A DNA stretch of 12,626 bases, taken from NCBI GenBank assembly GCA_047975295.1, contig JBKEDH010000022.1, positions 1-12,626 on the forward strand. Direction: 5' to 3'. Positions 1-7,175 of this stretch are shown piece by piece; position 1 is the first letter of the stretch; every line of letters starts with the position of its first letter. Both the position numbers and the translations under genes were made by a program. This stretch comes from JBKEDH01 sp047975295. Lineage in GTDB: Bacteria > Bacteroidota > Bacteroidia > Flavobacteriales > Flavobacteriaceae. Below the pieces are notes generated by a model. It was given only the letters and a program-made list of their open reading frames with translations. It searched no databases and was not told the origin of the DNA.

Positions 1-159
1 TTTTTGTTGAAGCCCTATTCCCGTTGCAATAGCAATAAGCATTACCACAATACCGATGGCAATGGCAGTAATACCTATTTTGATTATTGGTGCCGATACA
101 CTACTTTTATATGCTTTACTACCAATAATACGTTTTGCTAAAAAATACTCGTAATTCAA
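1..159 (-). CDS. ABC transporter permease (FtsX/LolE-like), N-terminal fragment
   Basis: Reading the minus strand from 159 gives 53 uninterrupted codons that run off the window edge. The peptide begins (L/M)NYEYFLAKRIIG, carries the segment KSSVSAPIIKI, and then a hydrophobic stretch (about residues 29-48, rich in I, A, G, V) ending in TGIGLQQK. A short cytoplasmic leader, then a conserved SAPI-type motif, then a first transmembrane helix is the pattern of flavobacterial MacB/FtsX-type permeases, related to LolC/LolE of lipoprotein release. The start appears to be TTG at 159-157; no in-frame ATG is seen just upstream. It is head to head with the lipoprotein gene at 166, with only 6 nt between the two starts, so each promoter must lie inside the other gene. 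The function (lipoprotein export or another ABC system) cannot be settled from 53 residues. Confidence 0.75.
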   Translation of the reverse strand, partial: MNYEYFLAKRIIGSKAYKSSVSAPIIKIGITAIAIGIVVMLIAIATGIGLQQK

Positions 160-165
160 TATATC

Positions 166-1407
166 ATGGAATTTAAGATTTTCAAAAATACAGTTTTATT
201 ATTTGTTTTGGTATTTATTTCTTGTGGAAATAACAATAGACCAAAAGTAAAAAGTGGAAAACCAAAAGCGGAAAACCAAAAATTAAAAATCGAAGCTCCT
301 ATAGTTGGTGCCAACCAAACTGCAGATTATTTATCGCTTTTAAAAAACAAGAATATCGGTGTTGTTGCCAATCAGACCTCTGTGATTTTTAAAGGTGAAG
401 GCAATAAACATTATACGCATTTGGTAGATTCGTTGGTTTCGTTAAACATTAAAATCAATACCGTTTTTGCTCCCGAACATGGTTTTAGAGGTACTGCCGA
501 TGCCGGCGAACACATAAAAGACGGTATAGATAAAAAAACGGGTATTTCTATTATCTCACTTTATGGAGATAACAAAAAACCTAAAGCAAAACAACTTAAC
601 AACTTAGATGTTGTGGTTTTCGATATTCAGGATGTCGGTGTAAGGTTTTACACTTATATATCCACCTTGCATTATGTTATGGAAGCTTGTGCCGAAAACA
701 ACATTCCTGTTTTAATATTGGACAGACCAAACCCAAATGGATATTATATTGATGGCCCTGTTTTGGAAATGGAAAATAAAAGTTTTGTAGGCATGCATCC
801 CATTCCGGTAGTACATGGTATGACCATTGGTGAATATGCGCAAATGATTAATGGCGAAAAGTGGTTAAAAAATAACGTTAGCTGTAACCTAACCGTTATT
901 CCCATTAAACATTACACCCACAAAACACCTTATAACCTACCTATAAAACCTTCGCCAAATTTGCCTAACAATACATCTATAAACTTGTATCCAAGTTTAT
1001 GCTTTTTTGAAGGCACCAATGTAAACGCCGGTCGCGGTACCGAAACCCAGTTTCAAGTATTTGGTAGTCCGTTTTTAAGTTCAGATGTATTTACCTATCA
1101 ATATACGCCAAAACCAAATAATGGCTCCAAGCATCCCAAGCACAAAAACAAATTGTGTTTTGGTGAAAACCTGACCAAAAACGAACCGCTAAAAAAACTT
1201 AACTTAACTTGGCTTATAAAAGCTTTCAATAATACAAAAGACAAAAATGTTTTTTTTAACAATTTCTTTATAAAGCTTTCCGGAAGCAAAAACCTACGGC
1301 AACAAATTGAGTCCGGATTAAGTGAAAATGAAATAAGAGACTCTTGGCAAAGCGACCTTAATCAGTTTACAAAAGTTCGAACAAAGTATTTAATCTATCC
1401 CGATTAA
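166..1407 (+). CDS. namZ: NamZ-type exo-beta-N-acetylmuramidase lipoprotein (DUF1343 family)
   Basis: 413 aa. Residues 1-20 form a lipoprotein signal (charged start, hydrophobic core, FISC box with the lipidated Cys at 20, then GNNN). No acidic surface-export signal follows the Cys, so a periplasm-facing lipoprotein is more likely. A K/P/N-rich linker (about 22-45) leads to the DUF1343 domain with its family motifs: NIGVVANQTS (63-72), APEHGFRG (102-109), FDIQDVGVRFYTY (152-164), DRPNPNG (186-192), HGMTIGEYA (217-225) and FEGTNVNAGRGTETQFQVFG (281-300). Characterised members (NamZ, GH171) release MurNAc from the non-reducing end of peptidoglycan fragments; Glu104 in the PEHG motif is a plausible catalytic acid. 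The ATG at 166 is the only start that yields a signal peptide. The next gene, 113 nt on, is a periplasmic peptidase, which fits envelope or nutrient turnover. No MurNAc-processing gene is in view. Confidence 0.88.
   Translation: MEFKIFKNTVLLFVLVFISCGNNNRPKVKSGKPKAENQKLKIEAPIVGANQTADYLSLLKNKNIGVVANQTSVIFKGEGNKHYTHLVDSLVSLNIKINTVFAPEHGFRGTADAGEHIKDGIDKKTGISIISLYGDNKKPKAKQLNNLDVVVFDIQDVGVRFYTYISTLHYVMEACAENNIPVLILDRPNPNGYYIDGPVLEMENKSFVGMHPIPVVHGMTIGEYAQMINGEKWLKNNVSCNLTVIPIKHYTHKTPYNLPIKPSPNLPNNTSINLYPSLCFFEGTNVNAGRGTETQFQVFGSPFLSSDVFTYQYTPKPNNGSKHPKHKNKLCFGENLTKNEPLKKLNLTWLIKAFNNTKDKNVFFNNFFIKLSGSKNLRQQIESGLSENEIRDSWQSDLNQFTKVRTKYLIYPD
183..190 (-). promoter_or_regulatory. Possible -7 box for the ABC permease gene
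   Basis: The minus strand reads TATTTTTG, a full match to the Bacteroidota -7 consensus TAnnTTTG, about 24 nt upstream of the TTG start at 159. I see no TTG at the expected -33 distance, and the box lies inside the coding sequence of the divergent lipoprotein gene, so it may be chance. Confidence 0.25.
254..281 (+). repeat. 14-bp tandem repeat (two copies) in the NamZ linker
   Basis: Two adjacent copies, GTGGAAAACCAAAA (254-267) and GCGGAAAACCAAAA (268-281), differ at one base. The unit is not a multiple of three, so the copies are read in different frames (GKPK then ENQK). Both fall in the low-complexity linker just after the lipidated cysteine. A gain or loss of one unit would shift the reading frame of everything downstream. 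Confidence 0.75.
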
Positions 1408-1487
1408 TCTAAATTACTTTAGGCATATAGGCAAATCTACTTTTTTATTTAGAACTTCATTTTATATTTTCTAACAGTAGAACTTAT

Positions 1488-1495
1488 TATCTTTG
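1488..1495 (+). promoter_or_regulatory. Possible -7 box upstream of the DPP11-like gene
   Basis: TATCTTTG matches TAnnTTTG exactly and sits 25 nt before the ATG at 1521, a spacing common in flavobacteria. A clear TTG -33 element is missing (the upstream stretch is TTTATATTTT), so the call rests on the -7 box and its position only. Confidence 0.45.
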
Positions 1496-1520
1496 GAGGC
1501 ATTCATAAAAAACAAAAACA

Positions 1521-3647
1521 ATGAAATATTTTAAACTCTTAATCTTCTTTATTTGTATTCAGGTTACTGCACAACAGGGCGGCATGTGGCTCCCTTCACT
1601 TCTACAGGGTATGAACGAATCTGAAATGGTCTCACTTGGCAGCAAACTAACTGCAAAAGACATTTACGATGTAAACCATTCCAGCCTTAAGGACGCCATA
1701 GGACATTTTAACGGTGGCTGTACCAGCGAGGTTATTTCTCCAAATGGTTTATTGCTTACTAACCACCATTGTGGCTATAGCCAAATACAATCACATTCAT
1801 CGTTGGAAAACGACTACCTTAAAAATGGCTTTTGGGCCATGGATTATAATGAAGAATTACCCAACGATGGTCTTTTTGTAGAGTTTATTGTACGCATAGA
1901 AGATGTTACCGAAAAAGTCCTTACAGGCGTTTTGGATAGCATGAACGAAAAAGAAAAACAATCGTTAATAGATAAAAATAGTAACAAACTACAAGCTCAA
2001 GTTACCAAAGAGCCTTGGCAAATCACTAAAGTAAAATCGTTTTATAAGGGCAACCAATACTTTTTATTTGTTACCGAACGTTACGATGATATACGCTTAG
2101 TTGGCACTCCTCCAAACAGCATTGGCAAATTTGGTAGCGACACCGACAACTGGGTATTTCCAAGACATACAGGCGATTTTTCGTTATTTAGAATTTATGC
2201 CGACAAAAACAACCGCCCGGCAAAATACAGTAAAGACAACGTTCCTTATAAGCCGAAACATTTCTTACCCGTTTCGTTAGATGGTGTAGAAGAAAACGAT
2301 TTCACTATGGTTTTCGGTTTTCCCGGTACCACAAACGAATATTTGCCTGCCACAGCCATAGCACATATTACGCAAGATTTTAACCCCAGTAATATCGCCA
2401 TTCGCGAAGCGGCTTTAAAAGTAATTGATGCCAAAATGAAAGCCAGCGACGAAGTGCGGATTAAATACGCCTCCAAACAGGCTCGAATTGCCAATGCCTG
2501 GAAAAAATGGATTGGCGAAAATTTAGGTATCGAAAAAAGTAATGCCATTGCCAAACGCAAAGCTTTCGAAGAAAAATTTAAAAAAGCATTAAAAGATAAG
2601 GGACTTGAAAACCAATACAGCCACATTTTACCCGATTTCGAAAAATATTACACTAACTTTTCTAAGGTAAATATAAAACGCCGTAATTTTATTGAAGTAT
2701 TTCTGACAACTAACGAATTGATGCAAATGGTTTTTAGAACATATCAATTTGCAGAAGAAATTAAAAACCCCGAAAATCTTACCACAGCCAAGATCTATAT
2801 TGAAAATACACTTAAAAAAATTCACAAAAACTACGATGTCGATGTCGACAAAGGTGTTTTTGAAGCCGTAATGCCCTTATACCAAAAAGGTAACGTCGAT
2901 ACCTCTATTTACAACAATACAGCTTTTACCGATTTGGACAAAGCACTAAAATTGTTTGAAGGTTCTTCCCAAGACATCCTAAACAAGTTGAACAACGATG
3001 CAGCCTATATTTACGCAAAACCTTTAATAGAAGAATTTTTCAGCAGTATAAATCCGGAATACACCGAAAAAAACGAAATTATTTCGGCCTTACAGACCGA
3101 GTACATGACCGCTTTAATGAAAGCATTACCGGACGAACGGTATTTTCCAGATGCCAATGGCACCTTACGTGTTACCTACGGACAAGTTAAAGGCTACGCC
3201 CCAAGAGATGCCGTTTATTACAATCACGTAAGCTATCTGGACGGTGTTATGGAAAAATATATTCCGGGCGATTACGAATTTGATGTACCACAAAAGCTTA
3301 TCGATTTATACAGCACAAAAGATTTTGGTCCTTATACCGATAAAAACGGTAAAGTTCCGGTGTGCTTTATTGGTACTAACCATACAACTGGTGGAAATTC
3401 GGGAAGCCCCGCCATTGATGCACATGGCAACCTAATTGGGCTAAATTTCGATAGGGTTTGGGAAGGCACCATGAGCGACATGAACTACGACCCAAATATT
3501 TGCCGTAACATTATGGTCGATGCACGCTACATCTTATTTATTATAGATAAATACGCCGGTGCAAAACATTTAATAAACGAAATGAAATTGGTACACCCCA
3601 AACAACCAAACGTACCAAAAACCAAAAGCAAAAAGAAAAGAAAATAA
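1521..3647 (+). CDS. dpp11: S46 family dipeptidyl-peptidase, DPP11 type (Asp/Glu-specific)
   Basis: 708 aa, the usual length for family S46. A signal peptide (MKYFKLLIFFICIQVTA, cleavage near Ala17) sends it to the periplasm. The serine-peptidase triad is visible: His83 in TNHHCGY (80-86), Asp219 in HTGDFSLFR (216-224) and Ser627 in GGNSGSPA (624-631). The mature N-terminus GGMWLP is also typical of S46. DPP7 and DPP11 are told apart by the residue 18 positions after the catalytic Ser: Gly in DPP7, Arg673 in Porphyromonas DPP11. Here it is Arg645, in FDRVWEGTMSD, which predicts cleavage of dipeptides with Asp or Glu in second position. The middle (about 280-540) is the S46 helical insertion. 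The tail ends in a Lys-rich run (701-708) and shows no T9SS sorting domain. A terminator follows at 3777. It is probably its own transcription unit. Confidence 0.93.
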   Translation: MKYFKLLIFFICIQVTAQQGGMWLPSLLQGMNESEMVSLGSKLTAKDIYDVNHSSLKDAIGHFNGGCTSEVISPNGLLLTNHHCGYSQIQSHSSLENDYLKNGFWAMDYNEELPNDGLFVEFIVRIEDVTEKVLTGVLDSMNEKEKQSLIDKNSNKLQAQVTKEPWQITKVKSFYKGNQYFLFVTERYDDIRLVGTPPNSIGKFGSDTDNWVFPRHTGDFSLFRIYADKNNRPAKYSKDNVPYKPKHFLPVSLDGVEENDFTMVFGFPGTTNEYLPATAIAHITQDFNPSNIAIREAALKVIDAKMKASDEVRIKYASKQARIANAWKKWIGENLGIEKSNAIAKRKAFEEKFKKALKDKGLENQYSHILPDFEKYYTNFSKVNIKRRNFIEVFLTTNELMQMVFRTYQFAEEIKNPENLTTAKIYIENTLKKIHKNYDVDVDKGVFEAVMPLYQKGNVDTSIYNNTAFTDLDKALKLFEGSSQDILNKLNNDAAYIYAKPLIEEFFSSINPEYTEKNEIISALQTEYMTALMKALPDERYFPDANGTLRVTYGQVKGYAPRDAVYYNHVSYLDGVMEKYIPGDYEFDVPQKLIDLYSTKDFGPYTDKNGKVPVCFIGTNHTTGGNSGSPAIDAHGNLIGLNFDRVWEGTMSDMNYDPNICRNIMVDARYILFIIDKYAGAKHLINEMKLVHPKQPNVPKTKSKKKRK

Positions 3648-3776
3648 TTTTTATCTATTTAAAGCCTATTTAAATTTATATCAATTGTTTTCTATAAATT
3701 TAACCATGTAATAGATATTGACCATTATCTGTAAAAATACCACCATTATAGACTTTCATATAACTACAGCTTACAG

Positions 3777-3813
3777 GCCCTTAAAAAATTTCGATTTTTT
3801 TAAGGGCTTTTTT
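3777..3813 (+). terminator. Intrinsic terminator after the DPP11-like gene
   Basis: GCCCTTAAAAAA (3777-3788) can pair with TTTTTTAAGGGC (3796-3807) to form a 12-bp stem with a 7-nt loop, followed by a T run (3808-3813). It lies 129 nt after the peptidase stop. Read on the minus strand the hairpin is not followed by a U tract, so it mainly serves the plus strand, although it could slow transcription coming from the convergent YkgJ gene. The rest of 3648-3776 is AT-rich and I see nothing else in it. Confidence 0.8.
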
Positions 3814-3825
3814 AATAATAGACAT

Positions 3826-4320
3826 TTAAAACTTAATCCGTTTTTTCATTTCTTCAACAATATTAAAAGCTGCGGGACAAATGGCTACGTTTTTAAGAGT
3901 TAAATTTGTTATTTGCTGAAACTTTTTCCTATCGGTATGCGGATATTCACGGCAGGCTTTTGGCCTTACATCATAAATCGAACAGTAATTATCGTCATGT
4001 AAAAAAGGACAAGGCACACTTCGCAGCACATAATCATTATCCTCATCTATATGCAAATACTGTTCTACAAACTGTTGTGGTTTCAACTTGAAAAATTTAG
4101 CAATACGCTCCACATCTTTATCGGTAAACAAAGGCCCCGTAGTTTTACAACAATTGGCACATGCAAGACAATCGGTCCGGTTAAATTCTGCTTCGTGCAG
4201 CTCCTGCATAACATAATCTAAATGCTTTGGAGGCTTGTTTTTTAGCTTTCTAAAGAATTTTTTATTTTCGTTATGCTTATCTTTGGCCAACTTCTGTAAA
4301 TGTTCAGATTTCAAAAGCAA
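3826..4320 (-). CDS. YkgJ family cysteine-cluster protein
   Basis: 164 aa if the TTG at 4320 is used. A second TTG two codons on (4314) is as likely, and no ATG start is available before Met38. The leading ~45 residues are charged and helical (KLAKDKHNENKKFFRKL). The family signature CxxCxxCC is at 51-58 (CLACANCC), followed by Cys104, Cys113 (PCPFLHDDNYCSIY), Cys123 (RPKACREYPH) and Cys148 (ICPAAF). This eight-cysteine layout is that of PF03692, predicted to bind a metal or Fe-S cluster; the biochemical role is not established for most members. The protein has no signal peptide or membrane segment and should be cytosolic. It is divergent from the methyltransferase gene, 47 nt away, and convergent with the peptidase gene. 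The family assignment is firm, the function is unknown. Confidence 0.9.
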   Translation of the reverse strand: MLLKSEHLQKLAKDKHNENKKFFRKLKNKPPKHLDYVMQELHEAEFNRTDCLACANCCKTTGPLFTDKDVERIAKFFKLKPQQFVEQYLHIDEDNDYVLRSVPCPFLHDDNYCSIYDVRPKACREYPHTDRKKFQQITNLTLKNVAICPAAFNIVEEMKKRIKF

Positions 4321-4340
4321 ATAAATTAAAATTTGTTCTG

Positions 4341-4358
4341 CAAAATTACATAACTTTA
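4341..4358. promoter_or_regulatory. Possible back-to-back promoters between the YkgJ and methyltransferase genes
   Basis: On the minus strand 4348-4341 reads TAATTTTG (full TAnnTTTG match), about 20-26 nt ahead of the YkgJ TTG starts. On the plus strand 4351-4358 reads TAACTTTA (one mismatch in the last base), 9 nt before the methyltransferase ATG, with a TTG at 4333-4335 but a spacing of only 15. The two boxes are 2 nt apart, so the promoters would compete for polymerase if both are real. Confidence 0.4.
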
Positions 4359-4367
4359 CGCTTTAAA

Positions 4368-5063
4368 ATGAAAGATTTATTCGGCAAAGCCCTTTTAGAT
4401 TATCACAACGGAAATTACACCGAAAATCTTGTTACATCTACAAGTATCTCTTCGGAAGACGAGTTGCCACTTCCCTATTTGTTCAGAAATTTTAAAGCAA
4501 TGCCAAAACTGGAGCAAAGCGCCCTAAATCTATCAAAAGGTAAAATTTTAGATGTTGGTTGTGGTGCAGGAAGCCATAGTCTATATTTACAGGAAAAAGG
4601 ACTCGATGTTACAGCCATAGACATTTCTAAAGGGGCTGTTAAAGTTGCCAAAAGTCGTGGTGTTAAAAAAGTTGTATTAAAATCTGTTTTAGATGAAGCC
4701 GAAACGTTCGATACTATTTTATTACTTATGAATGGTACTGGGATTTTCCAAGAAACGATTCAAGTTTCAAGATACTTGAAACACTTAAAAAGCATATTGA
4801 ATCCCAATGGACAAATATTGATTGACTCATCGGACATTAAATATATGTACGAAGACGAAGATGGTGGTTTTTGGGTAGATACCAATGCCGGTTATTACGG
4901 CGAACTCGATTATTTTTTAAATTATAAAGGTGAAGACGAATTGCCTTTTAAATGGCTGTATATGGATTTCGACACATTAAAAATTGCTTGCGAAACAGTG
5001 GGCTTAACCTGTAATTTGGTTATAAAAGGCGAACATTTTGATTATTTGGCAAAATTAGGTTAG
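4368..5063 (+). CDS. Class I SAM-dependent methyltransferase, substrate unknown
   Basis: 231 aa, cytosolic, no signal or membrane segment. The SAM-binding core shows motif I, LDVGCGAGSHS (61-71), the acidic residue that contacts the ribose in VTAIDIS (Asp85), and a motif-IV-like stretch FDTILLLMNGTGIF (114-127). The helices between these (EKGL, AVKVAKSRG) follow the usual Rossmann order. The region before motif I (residues 1-55) and the C-terminal half after 150 (DSSDIKYMYEDEDGG, then a GELDYFLNYKGEDELPFKW segment) are probably the substrate part, and I do not recognise a specific subfamily. The ATG at 4368 is the natural start. It is divergent from the YkgJ gene, and its stop codon overlaps the stop of the convergent dehydrogenase by 4 nt. 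Methylation of a small molecule is the likeliest role (inference only). Confidence 0.85.
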   Translation: MKDLFGKALLDYHNGNYTENLVTSTSISSEDELPLPYLFRNFKAMPKLEQSALNLSKGKILDVGCGAGSHSLYLQEKGLDVTAIDISKGAVKVAKSRGVKKVVLKSVLDEAETFDTILLLMNGTGIFQETIQVSRYLKHLKSILNPNGQILIDSSDIKYMYEDEDGGFWVDTNAGYYGELDYFLNYKGEDELPFKWLYMDFDTLKIACETVGLTCNLVIKGEHFDYLAKLG

Positions 5064-6337
5064 TCTTCTACTCCCTTTCCTCTTTCCGACGGTTTTATAA
5101 TCATGCGGAAAGATTGGTCTTTATTAATATAATACCCAATCCAATCGAAAAAGGCACGTAATCTGTTCCTAAAGTTAACCAAGCTCATAATATGCACAAA
5201 AATCCAAATGGCCCATGCAAAAAAGCCTTTTATAAATCCTTTGTGCTTAGGAAAATCGAATACGGCTTTATTCCTTCCAATAATGGCAAGCGATCCCTTA
5301 TCGTTATATCTAAATGGTTTCCATTGCTCCTTGGTTTTCTCCAAATTAATTGCCAAATTTTTGGCTTGTTGCAATGCCGGTTGTGCCAATTGCGGATGTC
5401 CTTTTGGATAATTTTTATCACCTGTTAAAAGCGCACAATCGCCCAAAGCATAAATATTATTATAACCTTCTACTAAATTAAAGGCATCGGTTTTTAAGCG
5501 GCCTCCATGTCCAAAACTATCAGAAAAAAAACCTTCAAACACTTTTGCCTTAACACCTGCTGCCCAAATTAGGTTTTTAGTTTTTATTTCTGTACCGTCC
5601 GAAAGAAAAACAGTTTCATCTTTAAAGTCCTTTACAAGTGTGTTCATTTTTATTTTAACACCAAAATCCTGTAGTTTATTAAAGGTATAACTTTGTGCTT
5701 TTTCGGACATAACGGCCAATACAGCATTGTTTCCATCAATTAAATAAATATCACCCAAATCATTTTCACTCAATTCGGGATAATCCTTACGCATCACTTT
5801 AGCCCGCATCTCGGCCAATATACCGGAAAGTTCTACTCCTGTTGGTCCGGCACCAGCAATTACAAAACTGAGCAGTTTTTTTCTATCTTCAGTATCCTTT
5901 AAACGGGTAGCCCTGTCTAAACGTGTTAAAATGGTATTACGCAACGAAAGGGCATCGCTTATGGTTTTCATGGGCAAACTATAATTCTCGACATTTTTAT
6001 TGCCAAAAAAATTGCTTTCGGTTCCCGTTGCCATAATTAAAATATCGTAATGCAATTCGCCATTGCTTAAAACAATTTTGTTTTCGCTTGGTATTACCTC
6101 TTTTAATTCGCCCAAACGAAATCGGGCACTCTTTTTACTGCGTAAAATTTTCCGGAATGGATAACTTATTGCCGAAGGCTCCATAAACCCTGTAGAAACT
6201 TGATAGATTAACGGCGGAAAAAAATTATAATTATTTACATCTACCAAGGTTATCGAATAGTTACCACTATTACCTATATGTTTCACAAATTCCAATCCTG
6301 CAAAACCTCCACCCACCACCACTATATTTTGTTTCAT
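5060..6337 (-). CDS. ndh: Type II NADH dehydrogenase-like flavoprotein (NDH-2)
   Basis: 425 aa, the usual size for NDH-2. The N-terminal FAD-binding motif is VVGGGFAGLE (7-16); the NAD(P)H-binding motif is IAGAGPTGVELSG (160-172); a second FAD contact is YALGDCA (296-302); and the quinone-side motif AQPALQQAKNLA (318-329) is the conserved AQxAxQ region of NDH-2. The region 367-402 (FIKGFFAWAIWIFVHIMSLV and beyond) is an aromatic, hydrophobic segment that would bind the membrane surface, as in known NDH-2 enzymes. It should oxidise cytosolic NADH and reduce menaquinone without pumping protons. The start ATG is at 6337; no TAnnTTTG box lies in the first 80 nt upstream. One candidate box (TATTTTTG, 6613-6606) would give a leader of about 260 nt. 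The gene ends in a 4-nt tail-to-tail overlap with the methyltransferase gene. Confidence 0.9.
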   Translation of the reverse strand: MKQNIVVVGGGFAGLEFVKHIGNSGNYSITLVDVNNYNFFPPLIYQVSTGFMEPSAISYPFRKILRSKKSARFRLGELKEVIPSENKIVLSNGELHYDILIMATGTESNFFGNKNVENYSLPMKTISDALSLRNTILTRLDRATRLKDTEDRKKLLSFVIAGAGPTGVELSGILAEMRAKVMRKDYPELSENDLGDIYLIDGNNAVLAVMSEKAQSYTFNKLQDFGVKIKMNTLVKDFKDETVFLSDGTEIKTKNLIWAAGVKAKVFEGFFSDSFGHGGRLKTDAFNLVEGYNNIYALGDCALLTGDKNYPKGHPQLAQPALQQAKNLAINLEKTKEQWKPFRYNDKGSLAIIGRNKAVFDFPKHKGFIKGFFAWAIWIFVHIMSLVNFRNRLRAFFDWIGYYINKDQSFRMIIKPSERGKGVED

Positions 6338-6437
6338 GTGTTTGTTTCTTTAAATTTCTTCTAAAAGTTGATTTACTATATTGAACTTATTTAGACTTTT
6401 CAATTGACTAAAAAACTGCTATTCTTCTCCCACTTTT

Positions 6438-6602
6438 TTATCTTTTTCTTTCTGTAGCTTGGCTATACAACTCAAAAAAGCTTTCAGCTGAACAAAAATT
6501 ATCTAATTTTATCTTCAACTCAAAAAGTTTAAGCGAGTGCTGGTATAACTTGATTTTACCTAAGTTTTTTTTAATATTCCAACTTTTTGTCCTACCTGAT
6601 TT
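6438..6602 (-). pseudogene. Start-less 54-codon open frame; possible gene remnant or dispersed element
   Basis: Between in-frame stops at 6605-6603 and 6440-6438 the minus strand is open for 54 codons with no ATG. The reading contains segments such as SGRTKSWNIKKNLGKIKLYQ, then HSLKLFELKIKLDNFCSAE and SFFELYSQATERKR. The mix of charged and hydrophobic residues looks more protein-like than the rest of the spacer. It contains an internal near-repeat (LFELK / FFELY) made by the 11-bp direct repeat. I do not recognise the family. It may be the tail of a decayed gene, a unit of an intergenic repeat family, or chance in AT-rich DNA. Confidence 0.25.
6468..6526. repeat. 11-bp direct repeat in the long spacer
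   Basis: CAACTCAAAAA occurs at 6468-6478 and again at 6516-6526, 48 nt apart. Both copies fall in the start-less open frame and are read in the same phase (48 is a multiple of three), giving the FEL-type repeat in the peptide. Confidence 0.55.
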
Positions 6603-6712
6603 TTACAAAAATAAAGCTTTTAAAAAAGTAAAAACCATACTGTTCAACTAAATTAACATCCATTTATCGACATAATTAGATTAAAATTATAATTAAACAT
6701 TAACTTAAGCTA

Positions 6713-6739
6713 TATGTTCTAAAATCCTAATGGAACATA
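6713..6739. repeat. 7-bp inverted repeat with 13-nt spacer
   Basis: TATGTTC (6713-6719) and GAACATA (6733-6739) are perfect reverse complements separated by 13 nt. The size and symmetry would suit a dimeric regulator, but the site is about 440 nt from the response-regulator start and 375 nt from the ndh start, so no target gene is evident. Confidence 0.35.
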
Positions 6740-7175
6740 AATGGACAAAAAAGACTGAAAACTAAGAGTATTCATACTTTTACAGATTTTTATTATAACG
6801 GATTTTTTATATTTCGAAATGCTGTCTCTCTTAAAACAAATAGCCATTATAAGGAAACGTATAATAAGAAATATCTCTATTTTACTGGATTTATTATCCT
6901 ATGCTTTAATTCGAAAGCCCTAAAACCTACCTAATATAGATAAAATGCGGAATAGTGCTATGTTTTTCTGTCCTTATTGAATAATACTGAAAAAATCAAA
7001 ACCAAAAAAACCAAATGTAGTATTACACCGTATAACAAAAGAAGCCTTTTATTACTGTTTAATAGGATAAAACAATAAGTGGACACATTTTGATTTAATA
7101 AAAACATCATGATTATAAAATAATTACCCCATAGACAAAAAAACAGGGAGTAACTATAAAAAAACATTCCTTAAA

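Larger units (their letters stand above)
6338..7175. other. Long AT-rich spacer (838 nt) without a convincing gene
   Basis: This is by far the longest gap in the window. Stop codons are dense in most frames. Three things stand out and are listed separately: a start-less open frame at 6438-6602 (minus), an 11-bp direct repeat within it, and a 7-bp inverted repeat at 6713-6739. A 69-codon ATG frame on the minus strand (6958-7167) encodes mostly F, L, I and V, as expected from a T-rich strand, and I do not call it. There is no recognisable promoter box just ahead of the response-regulator gene at 7176. From 6740 to 7175 I see nothing else. Confidence 0.7.

Noticed and set aside
2246..2626. 126-codon minus-strand frame inside the S46 peptidase gene
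   Set aside because: The peptidase frame is fully supported by motifs on both sides; this is an antisense shadow with no family features.
3718..4091. Two 61-codon plus-strand frames around the YkgJ gene
   Set aside because: They run across a terminator hairpin or antisense to the well-supported YkgJ coding sequence, and the peptides have no coherent features.
6958..7167. 69-codon minus-strand frame with an ATG, strongly hydrophobic (possible small membrane protein)
   Set aside because: Its Phe/Leu/Ile content is what a T-rich strand gives by chance, there is no promoter or ribosome site evidence, and it occupies the leader of the response-regulator gene.
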